NCBI GenBank assembly: GCA_003248805.1
Contig: QFQY01000001.1
Location: 109,874-173,873, forward strand
Direction of reading: 5' to 3'
Length of the DNA: 64,000 nt
Origin: Chelatococcus sp.
Lineage (GTDB): Bacteria; Pseudomonadota; Alphaproteobacteria; Rhizobiales; Beijerinckiaceae
Of this stretch, positions 46,208 through 54,690 are shown one piece after another (the stretch's first letter is position 1; each line of letters opens with the position of its first letter). A program made the position numbers and the translations under genes. The notes beneath the pieces were generated by a model that did no database searches, was not told the origin of the DNA, and worked only from the letters and a program-made list of their open reading frames with translations.

Positions 46208-46333
46208 GGGGGGGCGGTCGAAAGTCCCAGGCCCTCAACCCCTGCACCGGGCGGCTAGTACTCCGCGTGGCGTCGGGAAATTTTTCGCGAAACTTTTTTT
46301 TGAGGAGGGTGAGGTCCGCCTCGCCGCGAGACC
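46208..46333 (+). other. Non-coding 126 bp with candidate cos site
   Basis: Between HNH and terminase small subunit. It contains GGGGGGGCGGTCGAAAGTCC, a GC-rich part with ACCGGGCGG, then GGGAAATTTTTCGCGAAACTTTTTTTTGAGG, an abrupt AT-rich/T-run tract unlike the rest of the window. In phages with this gene order cos usually lies here. The exact cut site cannot be read from the sequence. Confidence 0.45.
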
Positions 46334-46972
46334 ATGGGCAGGCGCAAGGATCCACCGGAGGTCCAGAAGGCGAAAGGCTACCCCAGCCGGCAGAGGCGAA
46401 AGACCGACGCCGAGATGAAGGCGAAGGCCGCCGGCCCGTCCGCCGAGGATCTGCTTCTCGCCAGCATGGACATCGCCGGGCTGCGCCCTCCGGCCCGCTT
46501 CGCCCGAAAGGATTTTGCCGACGAGCGTGCGGTCTGGATGGCGGTGGCGCCGCGGCTCAAGACGACGCTGCGCGCCTCGGCTGAATTCCAGGCGCCGCTC
46601 GTCGCCTATTGCGATGCCGTCGCGCGCTACAATCGCTCGGTCCTCGAGCTGCGGCGCAAGGGCTATGTCGTGATGGTCAAGACGGTCTCCGGCGACGAGA
46701 TGCCGCGCACGAATCCGAACGAGAAAATCCGGCAGCAGGCGCTGGCCGAGATCCTCCAGCTGTCGGATCGCTTCGGCTTCACGCCGCGCGACAACTTCGC
46801 GCTGCTGATCGACCAGCGCCGCGTCCTCGAGGCCGGTGCCGGGCAGCCGCACCAAGGCGATCTCAACCTGCCGGATACGCCGGCGCCCGGCCAGACCCCG
46901 GCCGCCGCGTCCGATCCGGTCGGCGGCATGGACCGTTTCGACTCGGCCCCGCCGGGCACGCTGCACAGCTGA
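46334..46972 (+). CDS. terS: Terminase small subunit, P27 family
   Basis: A 212-residue protein. MGRRKDPPEVQKAKGYPSRQRRK at the start and the middle ..FADERAVWMAVAPRLKTTLRASAEFQAPLVAYCDAVARYNRSVLELRRKG.., followed by NPNEKIRQQALAEILQLSDRFGFTPRDNFALL, match the P27 family (w..l.p.L...g.l...d...l..yc..yarw......l...G). It recognises the packaging site and hands DNA to the large subunit. Extended C-terminus is Pro/Ala/Gly-rich. Confidence 0.9.
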   Translation: MGRRKDPPEVQKAKGYPSRQRRKTDAEMKAKAAGPSAEDLLLASMDIAGLRPPARFARKDFADERAVWMAVAPRLKTTLRASAEFQAPLVAYCDAVARYNRSVLELRRKGYVVMVKTVSGDEMPRTNPNEKIRQQALAEILQLSDRFGFTPRDNFALLIDQRRVLEAGAGQPHQGDLNLPDTPAPGQTPAAASDPVGGMDRFDSAPPGTLHS

Positions 46973-48729
46973 TGCAGACGAGCGAGACGGCGCTTTCCGC
47001 CGCCGGCGCGTTCTGGCCGCTGCCGGATTGGCTCGCCGAGCACGAGAACGACTCGGCCTATGCCTGGGCGATCTCGGCCTGGAAGCGGGCGGCGGCGCAG
47101 AAGGGCGCCTGGTTCGACGCCCGCAAGGCCGATCTCGTCGTCGCGAACTGGCCGCGCTGGTTCAAGCTGACGGCGGATCGCTTCGCCGGCGTGCCGTTCC
47201 GCCTGCTGAAGTGGCAGGAGATCGTCGTCCGGCTGCTCGTCGGCTGGAAGCGCCCGGCGGATCACATCGATCCGCTGACCGGCAAGCCGATCGTCTACCA
47301 TGTCCGCGTCTTCTCGCGGCTGCTGCTGTGGGTACCGCGCAAGAACGGCAAGAGCGAGTTCCTGGCTGCGCTGTCGTTGCTGTTCTTCGTGCATGAGCGG
47401 CTGGTCGGCTCGGAGGGCTATTGCTTCGCCCGCGACGAGGACCAGGCGAAGATCACCTTCGGCCGCATGAAGAGCATGCTGCTGAAGGATCCGCAGCTCA
47501 CCGGCGGCGCCACGCCGCGGGTGACCATGACCGCGAAGGGCATCTACGTCGCCGAGACCGCGAGCGGCTTCCATCTGCTGTCGGGCAAGCCGGACGGCAA
47601 GCATGGGCGCATGCCGCAAGTCATCACCGGCGACGAGATGCACGAATGGGAGACCCGCGACCTCGAGGACAATCTGCGGCAGGGCACGGGCACCCGGCTT
47701 CAGCCGGTCGAGCTCTATGCCTCGACGGCCGGCCTCAAGAGCAAGGTCGTCGGCTTCGGCCTGTGGGAGGAGACGCTCGGCATCCTCGACGGCGCGATCG
47801 AGGACGGCTCGACCCTGGCCGTCGTTTTCGCCGCCGGTCCCGATGACGACTGGCAGGACGAGAAAGTTTGGGCGAAGGCCAACCCGACGATCGGGCTGAC
47901 GCCGACCTGGGACTACATCCGCAAGGAAGCCGCCAAGGCGAAGGGCAATCCCCGCGCCGAGGCCGCCTTCCGGCGCTACCACCTGAACCAGTGGGTCGAG
48001 CAGACCGTCCGCTGGCTCAACCGCGAGAAATGGCTGGCCTGCGCGCCCGATCCGGATGCGTGGCGGACACGGCGCGAGGCCCTGAAGGGCCGCCGCTGCG
48101 TCGCGGCGATCGACGTCTCGGCAACGCAGGACATCACGGCGAAGGTGCAGCTCTTCGAGCCGGAGGTGGCGGGCGAGCCCTATCTGCTGCTGCCGCGCTT
48201 CTGGATTCCGCAGGGCACGCTCGAGACGCGCAAACGCCGGGACCGCGTGACGCCCTGGGCGCAGTGGATCGAGAGCGGCGCGCTGGAAACGACGCCGGGC
48301 GACGCGGTCGACCAGAACTTCGTGATGAAGGCCGTCAAGGAGGACCTGCGGGATTTCGAAGTCGAGTCAATCGGCTTCGACCCCTGGAACGCCGCGAAGC
48401 TGATTGGCGACCTCCAAACGGACGGTGTCGACCCGGAACTGCTCGTCGAGATGCGCCAGGGCATCCTGACGCTGGGCGAGCCGTCCAAGGAATTCGAGCG
48501 CCTGGTGCTGACCGGGTTGATGGATCATGGCGGGCACCCCGTGCTTGCCTGGATGGCGGGGCATGTCCAAGTGCGCTTCGACGAGAACATGAACTTCATG
48601 CCGGCCCGCAAGCGCTCGGCGGACAAGATCGACGGCATCGTCGCGTCCGTGATGGCGCTCGGCCTGACGATGGGCGAGCAGGCGGGCGGCCCGTCCGTCT
48701 ACGAATCCCGCGGCGTCCTGGTGCTCTGA
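46972..48729 (+). CDS. terL: Terminase large subunit (YmfN/HK97-type)
   Basis: A 585-residue protein from ATG 46972. Walker A-type motif LLWVPRKNGKSEFLAAL near residues 120-136, Walker B region MPQVITGDEMHEWE near residue 215, and the C-terminal RNase H-like nuclease (VAAIDVSATQDITAKVQL, VESIGFDPWNAAKLIGDLQ, KRSADKIDGIVASVMAL). It overlaps the small subunit stop. Different family from the GpA terminase at 1-510, confirming a second phage. Confidence 0.95.
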   Translation: MQTSETALSAAGAFWPLPDWLAEHENDSAYAWAISAWKRAAAQKGAWFDARKADLVVANWPRWFKLTADRFAGVPFRLLKWQEIVVRLLVGWKRPADHIDPLTGKPIVYHVRVFSRLLLWVPRKNGKSEFLAALSLLFFVHERLVGSEGYCFARDEDQAKITFGRMKSMLLKDPQLTGGATPRVTMTAKGIYVAETASGFHLLSGKPDGKHGRMPQVITGDEMHEWETRDLEDNLRQGTGTRLQPVELYASTAGLKSKVVGFGLWEETLGILDGAIEDGSTLAVVFAAGPDDDWQDEKVWAKANPTIGLTPTWDYIRKEAAKAKGNPRAEAAFRRYHLNQWVEQTVRWLNREKWLACAPDPDAWRTRREALKGRRCVAAIDVSATQDITAKVQLFEPEVAGEPYLLLPRFWIPQGTLETRKRRDRVTPWAQWIESGALETTPGDAVDQNFVMKAVKEDLRDFEVESIGFDPWNAAKLIGDLQTDGVDPELLVEMRQGILTLGEPSKEFERLVLTGLMDHGGHPVLAWMAGHVQVRFDENMNFMPARKRSADKIDGIVASVMALGLTMGEQAGGPSVYESRGVLVL

Positions 48730-48732
48730 GCC

Positions 48733-50019
48733 GTGGGCTTCCTCGATCTCTTTCGCCGGTCGGCCGCTGCCGCGCCGGCGGCGCCGCGAGCCTCGGTGCA
48801 GTCGGCCGGCGGCGGAGCGCTGATCACGACGCAGGCTGAGCTCGAAACCTATTTGCTCGCCGGGCGCGAGACGGCCTCGGGCGCCAGCATCACGCCGGAT
48901 TCGGCGATGCGGACGGCGGTGATCTACGGCTCTGTCCGCCTGATCACCGGCGCGATGGGCAATACGCCGCTGCAGGCGAAGCGTCGCGTCGACGACAGGA
49001 CGCGCGTCGATGCGAGCGATGATCCGCTGGCGGCAATCCTTTGCCGTCCGCGCAAGGCGCGGCTGACGCCGGCCGCCTTCCGGCGCATGCTGACGGCGCA
49101 TCTGATCCTGCGCGGCAATGGCTATGCGCTGATCGTGCGTTCGCGCGGGCGGGTCGTCGACCTGATCCCGCTGCATCCCGACCGTGTGACGGTCGAGCAG
49201 CGCGACGATCTGAGCCTGCGCTACACCTATGCGCGGCGCGACGGGCGGCGCTTCGAGATTCCGCAGGAGGACATGTTCCATCTGCTCGGCCTGACGCTGA
49301 ACGGCTATCTCGGGGTGACGCCGATCGCCTATGCCCGCGAAGCCATCGGCATGTCGCTGACGACGGAGAAGCACGGCGCCAAGGTGTTCGCCAACGGCGC
49401 CTCGCTCGGCCTGCACTTCTCGCATCCGAACAAGATCGGCAAGGAAGCCCAGCAGCTCCTGAAGGATAGTCTGGAAGACTATCGCGGCGCCGAGAACGCG
49501 GGAAAGTCGATCGTCACCGAAGAGGGCATGACGATCTCGCCCATCGGCATGACGTCGGAGGATGCGCAGTATATCGAGACGCGCAAGTTCACGCGCACCG
49601 AGCTGGAGATGTTCCTGGGGGTGCCCGGCTTCATGCTGGGCGACACCGAGAAGTCCACGAGCTGGGGCACGGGTCTCGAACAGCAGCGCAGCGGCTTCGT
49701 GGCCTACACGCTCGAAGACTATTTCACCGCCTGGGAAGAGACGATCGATCGCGATCTGGTCGCGGATGGATCGGATGTGTTCTTCCGCTTCAACCGGGCA
49801 GCCGTGGTGCGCGGCGATCTCAAGGCCCGCTGGGAAGCGCATGTCAAGGCGCTGCAGTGGGGCGTGTCCAGCCCGAACGAAATCCGCGCGCTCGAGGACC
49901 AGAACCCGCGCGAGGGCGGCGATGTCTACTATCCGCCGCCGAATACGGCGGGCGGAACCCAGAGCGACGGCTCGGCCAGCGATCAAGGAAACGGCGATGT
50001 CCCTCCGCAAACTGCCTGA
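48733..50019 (+). CDS. Portal protein, HK97 family
   Basis: A 428-residue protein with GTG start 48733. AVIYGSVRLITGAMGNTPLQAKRR, LILRGNGYALIVRSRGRVVDLIPLHPDRVTVEQ, HLLGLTLNGYLGVTPIAYAREAIGMSL and the KSTSWGTGLEQQRSGFVAYTLEDYFTAWEE segment are the HK97 portal family. The C-terminal NEIRALEDQNPREGGDVYYPP is usual too. Overlaps the protease gene by 23 bp. Confidence 0.95.
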   Translation: MGFLDLFRRSAAAAPAAPRASVQSAGGGALITTQAELETYLLAGRETASGASITPDSAMRTAVIYGSVRLITGAMGNTPLQAKRRVDDRTRVDASDDPLAAILCRPRKARLTPAAFRRMLTAHLILRGNGYALIVRSRGRVVDLIPLHPDRVTVEQRDDLSLRYTYARRDGRRFEIPQEDMFHLLGLTLNGYLGVTPIAYAREAIGMSLTTEKHGAKVFANGASLGLHFSHPNKIGKEAQQLLKDSLEDYRGAENAGKSIVTEEGMTISPIGMTSEDAQYIETRKFTRTELEMFLGVPGFMLGDTEKSTSWGTGLEQQRSGFVAYTLEDYFTAWEETIDRDLVADGSDVFFRFNRAAVVRGDLKARWEAHVKALQWGVSSPNEIRALEDQNPREGGDVYYPPPNTAGGTQSDGSASDQGNGDVPPQTA

Positions 50020-50839
50020 GATCAAGGCGTTCGCCCGCCCGCAGAGCTTCCAGTGGGACGCGCCGTCCGAGGTTCTCGCGAAATGGGCCGAGACGCCGAA
50101 GGCTGCGGCCGAAGAGGGCGACACCGTCGTCTCGATCCTCGACGTGATCGGCGAAGACTGGTGGAGCGGCACGGGCGTGACCGCCAAGCGCGTCTCGGCC
50201 GCGCTCCGCTCGATCGGCCCCAAGGACATCACCGTCCGCATCAATTCGCCGGGCGGCGACATGTTCGAAGGCATCGCGATCTATAACCTGTTGCGCGGGC
50301 ACCAGGCGAAGGTCACGGTCGAGGTGCTCGGCTGGGCCGCGTCGGCGGCCTCGATCATCGCCATGGCAGGCGACGAAATCCGCATGGGGCTCGGCAGCTT
50401 CATGATGGTGCACAACGCCTGGGGTGTCGTCATGGGAAACCGGCACGACATGCGCGATGCCGCCGACCTGTTCGACAGCTTCGATTCGGCGCTGGCCGAT
50501 ATCTACGAGGCGCGCACGGGCGCCAAGCGCGCCGCGATCGTCGACATGCTCGACGCCGAGACCTTCATGTCCGCGTCCGAAGCCGTCGCCCAGGGCTTCG
50601 CGGATATCGTCGACAAGGATCTCGCGGCACCGGCCGAGGGTGGCACCGGCCAGTCCAGGGCCTCGGCGCGCGATCATCTCGACGTTCTTCTCGCCAGGCA
50701 GGGGGTTCCGCGCGCCGAGCGGCGCCGCCTGCTGCGCGAAGCCTCCGGCACGCGTGACGCTGCCGATCCCCAGGACACGCCCGGCGCTGTCCTCGACATC
50801 GCTGCCGCCCGGCAGCTTCTCGCCACCATGAAGGCCTGA
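49997..50839 (+). CDS. ClpP-like prohead protease
   Basis: A 280-residue protein from ATG 49997. ITVRINSPGGDMFEGIAIYNLLRGH, LGWAASAASIIAMAGDEIRMG (active Ser in the SAAS segment) and SFMMVHNAWGVVMGN (active His) form the ClpP/S49-like catalytic core seen in HK97-type phages. MSASEAVAQGFADIVD is its conserved end. It removes the delta domain of the capsid protein. Located between portal and capsid genes as expected. Confidence 0.92.
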   Translation: MSLRKLPEIKAFARPQSFQWDAPSEVLAKWAETPKAAAEEGDTVVSILDVIGEDWWSGTGVTAKRVSAALRSIGPKDITVRINSPGGDMFEGIAIYNLLRGHQAKVTVEVLGWAASAASIIAMAGDEIRMGLGSFMMVHNAWGVVMGNRHDMRDAADLFDSFDSALADIYEARTGAKRAAIVDMLDAETFMSASEAVAQGFADIVDKDLAAPAEGGTGQSRASARDHLDVLLARQGVPRAERRRLLREASGTRDAADPQDTPGAVLDIAAARQLLATMKA

Positions 50840-50863
50840 TCGGCCTCGATCCGGAGAACCACC

Positions 50864-52252
50864 ATGAAACTCGCGCATCTCGCCGCGGGCCTCGCGCTCG
50901 CGGCGCTCGCCATCCTGTGCCTGCCGACCGCCGGCGCCGACATCGTTCATCACATGGTCATGGCCGGGTCCGATCCCGCCGTCATGGCCATGGGCGTGAT
51001 GGGCGGTTCGTTTCGCGGCGTCTCCCTCGCCCGGGCGGATGGCGCCGACGCCAACAAGATCCTCGCCGAGCTCAAGACCACCTTCGAGCAGTTCAAGGCG
51101 GCTCATGAGGAGGAGCTGAAGGGGATCAAGAAGAACTTCGCCGACGTCGTGACGACGGAGAAGGTCGAGAAGATCAATGCCGAACTGACCGACCTGACCA
51201 AGGCGCTCGACGCGGTCAACGTCGCCATGGCGGCGATGAAGCTCGACGGCGGGGGCGGCGACGTGCCCAACGCGGACAAGAAGGCCCATGCCAGCGCCTT
51301 CGAGAAGTGGTTCCGCAAGGGCGTCGACAACGGCCTCTCCGACCTCGAGGTCAAGGCCAAGCTGACGTCGCAGTCCGATCCCGATGGCGGCTATCTCGTG
51401 CCGGAGGAGACCTCGGCAACGATCGACCGCGTGCTCGGCACGGTGTCGGTCATGCGCCAGCTCGCGACCGTGATGCCGATCGGCACCGACACCTACAAGA
51501 AGCTGGTCAGCATGGGCGGGGCCTCCGCCGGCTGGGTCGGCGAGGAGGAGTCCCGGCCCGAGACCGGCACGCCGAGCCTGCGCGAGCTCATCTTCACCGT
51601 CATGGAGATGTATGCCAATCCGGCGACCACGCAGAAGATGCTGGACGACGGTATCGTCGACATCGCCGCCTGGCTGGCCGACGAGGTGCAGATCACCTTC
51701 GCCGAAATGGAAGGCGCCGCCTTCGTTTCCGGCAACGGTGTCAAGCGCCCGCGTGGCCTGCTGACCTATCCGACCGTCGCCAACGCTTCCTATGCCTGGG
51801 GCAGCCTCGGCTTCACGGTCACAGGGGCGGCCACCGGCTTCGCATCGACCGCGCCGGGCGACGCCTTCATCGACGCGCTCTATGCGCTGAAGCAGGGCTA
51901 TCGGCAGAATGCGTCCTGGCTCACCTCGGACGTCGTCATGTCCGCCATCCGCAAGTTCAAGGATGGCCAGGGCAATTATCTCTGGGCGCCGCCCTCCTCG
52001 ACGGAGACGGTCGCGACCATCCTGGGCAAGCCGGTCTATACCGACGACAACATGCCTGCTCTCGGCGCCGATGCCTTCCCGGTCGCCGTCGGAGACTTCC
52101 GCCGCGGCTATCTCGTTCTCGACCGCCTCGGCATCCGCGTCCTGCGCGATCCCTACACCAACAAGCCGAACGTGAACTTCTACACCACCAAGCGCGTCGG
52201 CGGCGGTGTCGCCAACTTCGAGGCCATCAAGCTGATGAAGTGCTCGACCTGA
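50864..52252 (+). CDS. Major capsid protein, HK97 family, with signal-like N-terminus
   Basis: A 462-residue protein. Residues 125-460 are the HK97 capsid fold (DPDGGYLVPEETSATIDRVLGTVSVMRQLATVMP.., WVGEEESRPETGTPSLRELIFTVMEMYANPATTQKMLDD, VGDFRRGYLVLDRLGIRVLRDPYTNKPNV). Residues 60-115 are the helical delta scaffold. Residues 1-25 (MKLAHLAAGLALAALAILC..) look like a signal peptide ending AGA, a surprising feature for a capsid protein. The start is well supported by GGAGAACCACC and no other ATG fits. Confidence 0.93.
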   Translation: MKLAHLAAGLALAALAILCLPTAGADIVHHMVMAGSDPAVMAMGVMGGSFRGVSLARADGADANKILAELKTTFEQFKAAHEEELKGIKKNFADVVTTEKVEKINAELTDLTKALDAVNVAMAAMKLDGGGGDVPNADKKAHASAFEKWFRKGVDNGLSDLEVKAKLTSQSDPDGGYLVPEETSATIDRVLGTVSVMRQLATVMPIGTDTYKKLVSMGGASAGWVGEEESRPETGTPSLRELIFTVMEMYANPATTQKMLDDGIVDIAAWLADEVQITFAEMEGAAFVSGNGVKRPRGLLTYPTVANASYAWGSLGFTVTGAATGFASTAPGDAFIDALYALKQGYRQNASWLTSDVVMSAIRKFKDGQGNYLWAPPSSTETVATILGKPVYTDDNMPALGADAFPVAVGDFRRGYLVLDRLGIRVLRDPYTNKPNVNFYTTKRVGGGVANFEAIKLMKCST

Positions 52253-52280
52253 CGCCATCGGCGTCCGGTCCCGTCTGAGC

Positions 52281-52304
52281 GGAAGGCGGCTTCGGCCGCC
52301 TTCC
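52281..52304 (+). terminator. Strong hairpin after the capsid gene
   Basis: A perfect 10-bp stem GGAAGGCGGC / GCCGCCTTCC with TTCG tetraloop, 28 bp after the stop. No T-run follows (GGCATGGTC), so it more likely protects the 3' end of the abundant capsid mRNA or pauses polymerase than terminates fully. Confidence 0.6.
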
Positions 52305-52342
52305 GGCATGGTCATCTCCTCCCATCGTGAAAGGGCAGTCCC

Positions 52343-52780
52343 GTGAAGGACATCCATTCCGGCTTCAAGCGCGCCGTCCTGATCGGCGCCGCCACCCTCG
52401 CCGCCGACAACACCCCCGCCGCCGTCGATCTGCGCGGCTATGACGCCGCCGAGATCCTGCTCGACATCGGTGTCGGCGGCATCACCTTCTCCGGCACCAA
52501 CAAGGTCGAGTTCAAGCTGACGCATTCCGACGACGACTCGACCTATACCGATGTCGCCACGGCGGACATGCTCGGCGTCACCGTCGCGTCCGGCGGCATC
52601 ATCAAGTCGCTGGTCGCGGCCCATGCGGCGGCGGGCGCCTATCGCTTCGGCTACAAGGGCGGCAAGCGCTACCTCAAGCTGCTGGCCGACTTCTCCGGCA
52701 CGCACGGCACGGGCACGCCGATCGCCGCCAGCGTGCTGCTCGGCTACGGCCACGACAGCCCGCAGGTCAACCAGGCCTGA
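52343..52780 (+). CDS. Head decoration/structural protein candidate
   Basis: A 145-residue, beta-rich protein with GTG start 52343. VDLRGYDAAEILLDIGVGGITFSGTNKVEFKLTHSDDDSTYTDVATADMLGV.. with YRFGYKGGKRYLKLLADFSGTH is the pattern of small phage proteins that sit after the capsid gene (fibre-like or decoration proteins). No firm family assignment. Confidence 0.62.
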   Translation: MKDIHSGFKRAVLIGAATLAADNTPAAVDLRGYDAAEILLDIGVGGITFSGTNKVEFKLTHSDDDSTYTDVATADMLGVTVASGGIIKSLVAAHAAAGAYRFGYKGGKRYLKLLADFSGTHGTGTPIAASVLLGYGHDSPQVNQA

Positions 52781-52839
52781 AGCCTCCGGCCCGCCCCCGG
52801 GCGGGTCGCCCTCCCCTATCGAAACGAGAGGTCCGTGCC

Positions 52840-53136
52840 ATGCGCGTGACGAAGAGCTTCCGCGCCTGCCGGCCCGGAGAAGTCCACCCTTCGCTGATCG
52901 AGGCCGGCAGCGAGTGCCCGCCGGAGTTCGAGGCTCTGGCCCGCATGCTGTCCTCGCTGGAGACCCCGGCCGAGCAGAAGCGTCGCGAGGCGGCGGAGCG
53001 CAAGGCCGAGGTCGCGCGCCTCGTCGAAGAGGCGGCGGCGGCGCGTCAGGCCGCGCTCGATGCGGCGCGGGCGGCCGAGGCGGCCGAGGCGCGCGCCGTC
53101 GCGGCCGAACAGGCGGCGAAGGCCGCCCAGGCCTGA
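52840..53136 (+). CDS. Small coiled-coil head-region protein
   Basis: A 98-residue protein. N-terminal VTKSFRACRPGEVHPSLIEAGSECPPEFEALARML, then a 45-residue Ala/Glu-rich helix (EQKRREAAERKAEVARLVEEAAAARQAALDAARAAEAAEA). Common between capsid and connector genes of alphaproteobacterial siphophages but of unknown function. RBS GAGAGG is 10 bases before ATG 52840. Confidence 0.62.
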   Translation: MRVTKSFRACRPGEVHPSLIEAGSECPPEFEALARMLSSLETPAEQKRREAAERKAEVARLVEEAAAARQAALDAARAAEAAEARAVAAEQAAKAAQA

Positions 53137-53138
53137 CC

Positions 53139-53756
53139 ATGCGTCCCCTGCCGCCGGAGCTGGTCACGGCTCCCACTGCCCTGCCCGTCTCGCTGGCCGA
53201 GGCGAAGGCTCATCTGCGCGTCGACCATGACGAGGGCGACGCGCGGATCGAGGCCGCCATCGCGGCGGCGGTCGGGTATCTCGACGGCTATGGCGGCATT
53301 CTCGGCCGGGCTTTGATGCGCCAGGAATGGCGCGAGTATCACGGCTTCTGGCCGGCGAGCGGCGCGGTCGAGCTGCGGCTGGCGCCGGCGCTCTCCGTCA
53401 GCTCCGTCGCGGTCACCGCGGCGGATGGTAGCGAGACGGTGGTCGATCCGTCGGCCTATCGCCTGGTCGGCGCCGCTGCGGCGCCGCGCCTCATCCTCGC
53501 GCTCGACGCCGCGCTGCCGGCGCCGGCCTGCGCGCCGGATGCCATCGCCATTACCTATCGCGCCGGCTATAGCGCAGACAACGATGCAGCCGCGCAGGCA
53601 GAGGCCGTCCCGGCCGCGCTGCGCAGCGCCATCCTGCTCATGGTCGGCGATCTCTGGCGCTTCACCGACGGCGTCGCGCTCGGCGCCGTCTCGGCCGTGC
53701 CGATGTCGACGACGGTCGACCGGCTGCTTGCCCCCTATCGCAGGTTCGCGCTCTGA
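53139..53756 (+). CDS. Head-tail connector (gp6-like)
   Basis: A 205-residue protein starting at ATG 53139. PVSLAEAKAHLRVDHDEGDARIEAAIAAAVGYLDGYGGILGRALMRQEWREYH is the head-tail connector family start (..ls.aka.lRv....ddali..li.aA......). AITYRAGY.. and ALRSAILLMVGDLWRFTD are the conserved end. Equivalent to the GTA Rcc01688-type and HK97 gp6 connector ring under the portal. Its stop overlaps the next ATG by one base. Confidence 0.87.
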   Translation: MRPLPPELVTAPTALPVSLAEAKAHLRVDHDEGDARIEAAIAAAVGYLDGYGGILGRALMRQEWREYHGFWPASGAVELRLAPALSVSSVAVTAADGSETVVDPSAYRLVGAAAAPRLILALDAALPAPACAPDAIAITYRAGYSADNDAAAQAEAVPAALRSAILLMVGDLWRFTDGVALGAVSAVPMSTTVDRLLAPYRRFAL

Positions 53757-54109
53757 TGCTGTCCGCCGGCCAGCGCAGCCATCGCGTCCGCTTCGAGCGG
53801 CGCGTGCCCGGTGCCGACGATGGCGCGGGCAATGTCCTCCCGGCGAGCTGGACGTCGCTGTTCCTGCGCTGGGCGGCGTTTCGTCCGCAGTTCGGCCGGG
53901 AGAAGCTCGCGGCCGGCCGTCCGGAAAGCACCATGAGCGGCACGCTGACGATCCTGTCCGACGGGCAGGCCCGCACGCTGACGGCGGCCGATCGCGTCGT
54001 CTTCGTGACCGGCCCCTATCGCGACAGGGAATGCCAGATCCGCTCGATCCTGCCGACGCCGGACGCGCGCGAGATCGAGATGGTGGTCGAGGCGGGCGTG
54101 GCGACGTGA
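53756..54109 (+). CDS. Head-tail adaptor (gp16/Phage_H_T_join)
   Basis: A 117-residue beta-barrel type protein. LSAGQRSHRVRFERRVPGADDGAGNVLPASWTSLFLRWAAFRPQFGREKLAAGRPES is the family start (..gelr.rv.i.......d..G.....w.....v.a.v....g.e). Second connector below the gp6-like ring. Order capsid, gp6, gp16, gp10, DUF3168 is the standard siphophage layout. Confidence 0.87.
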   Translation: MLSAGQRSHRVRFERRVPGADDGAGNVLPASWTSLFLRWAAFRPQFGREKLAAGRPESTMSGTLTILSDGQARTLTAADRVVFVTGPYRDRECQIRSILPTPDAREIEMVVEAGVAT

Positions 54110-54128
54110 TCGCTCCTCCTGTCCTCTG

Positions 54129-54416
54129 ATGCCGCGCGTCACCTTCGCCCGCGATTTCGACTGCTGGTGCCGGCCGGGCGTCTACATCGCCTATCGCGCC
54201 GGGCAGCGCCTTCTCGTCCCGACATCCCATGCCCGCCGCGCGCGGGCCGCCGGAGTTCTCGCCGATGCCGAGCCCGAAAACCGCCGCGAGCCTGGCGCGT
54301 CTGCGCCGTCGCCTGGGGCGGATTCCGCTGGAGGTGCGCGCGGCGGCGGCGGCGCAGGCGCTGGTCGAGGCGAACAATCTGGCGCTCGGCATCCGTCACG
54401 CCGCCCCCAGGGATGA
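54129..54416 (+). CDS. Small head-region protein overlapping the gp10 gene
   Basis: A 95-residue product. The first 45 residues (MPRVTFARDFDCWCRPGVYIAYRAG..LLVPTSHARRARAAGVL) match a small conserved phage protein found between connector genes (..f..DFd......v..ayraG....vp...A..A..aG.a). The remainder is Pro/Gly/Ala low-complexity and runs 150 bp into the gp10 gene in another frame. It may be a true overlap, or a stop lost by mutation. Confidence 0.55.
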   Translation: MPRVTFARDFDCWCRPGVYIAYRAGQRLLVPTSHARRARAAGVLADAEPENRREPGASAPSPGADSAGGARGGGGAGAGRGEQSGARHPSRRPQG

Positions 54417-54690
54417 CGGCACGCTTGCGGCGAGCGTCCGCATCGAGCAGGGCCGGGCGGGCGACCGTTTCTATGTAAAGGCCGGCGGCCCGACGACGAC
54501 GCGGCCGGTGCGCGAGGGCGCGAGCGCGACCTATGACTATGCGCTGGGCCAGGAGTTCGGCACGGCCAAGATGCCGGCCAATCCGTTCTTCTACCCGATC
54601 TATCGGTACCGGCGGCGGGCAATCCGCGAGAGCATCAGCCGGGCGGCGCTGAACGCGGCGCGGCGCTTCAACGAGCAGGGCCAGGAATGA
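54265..54690 (+). CDS. HK97 gp10-type tail completion protein
   Basis: A 141-residue protein from ATG 54265 (MPSPKTAASLARLRRRLGRIPLEVR..). LGIRHAAPRDDGTLAASVRIEQGRAGDRFYVKAGGPTTTR and DYALGQEFGTAKMPANPFFYPIYRYRRRAIRESI are the HK97 gp10 pattern (..aP..tG.L..si........v........yy..f.E.GT....a.Pf..pa). It closes the tail end facing the head. Overlaps the next ATG by 4 bp. Confidence 0.87.
   Translation: MPSPKTAASLARLRRRLGRIPLEVRAAAAAQALVEANNLALGIRHAAPRDDGTLAASVRIEQGRAGDRFYVKAGGPTTTRPVREGASATYDYALGQEFGTAKMPANPFFYPIYRYRRRAIRESISRAALNAARRFNEQGQE

Noticed and set aside
49844..53176. A 1110-codon open frame on the minus strand over portal, protease and capsid
   Set aside because: It is the complement of high-GC coding DNA whose + strand genes have clear families. 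The translated product is Arg/Gly/His-rich without any motif, as expected of an antisense shadow.
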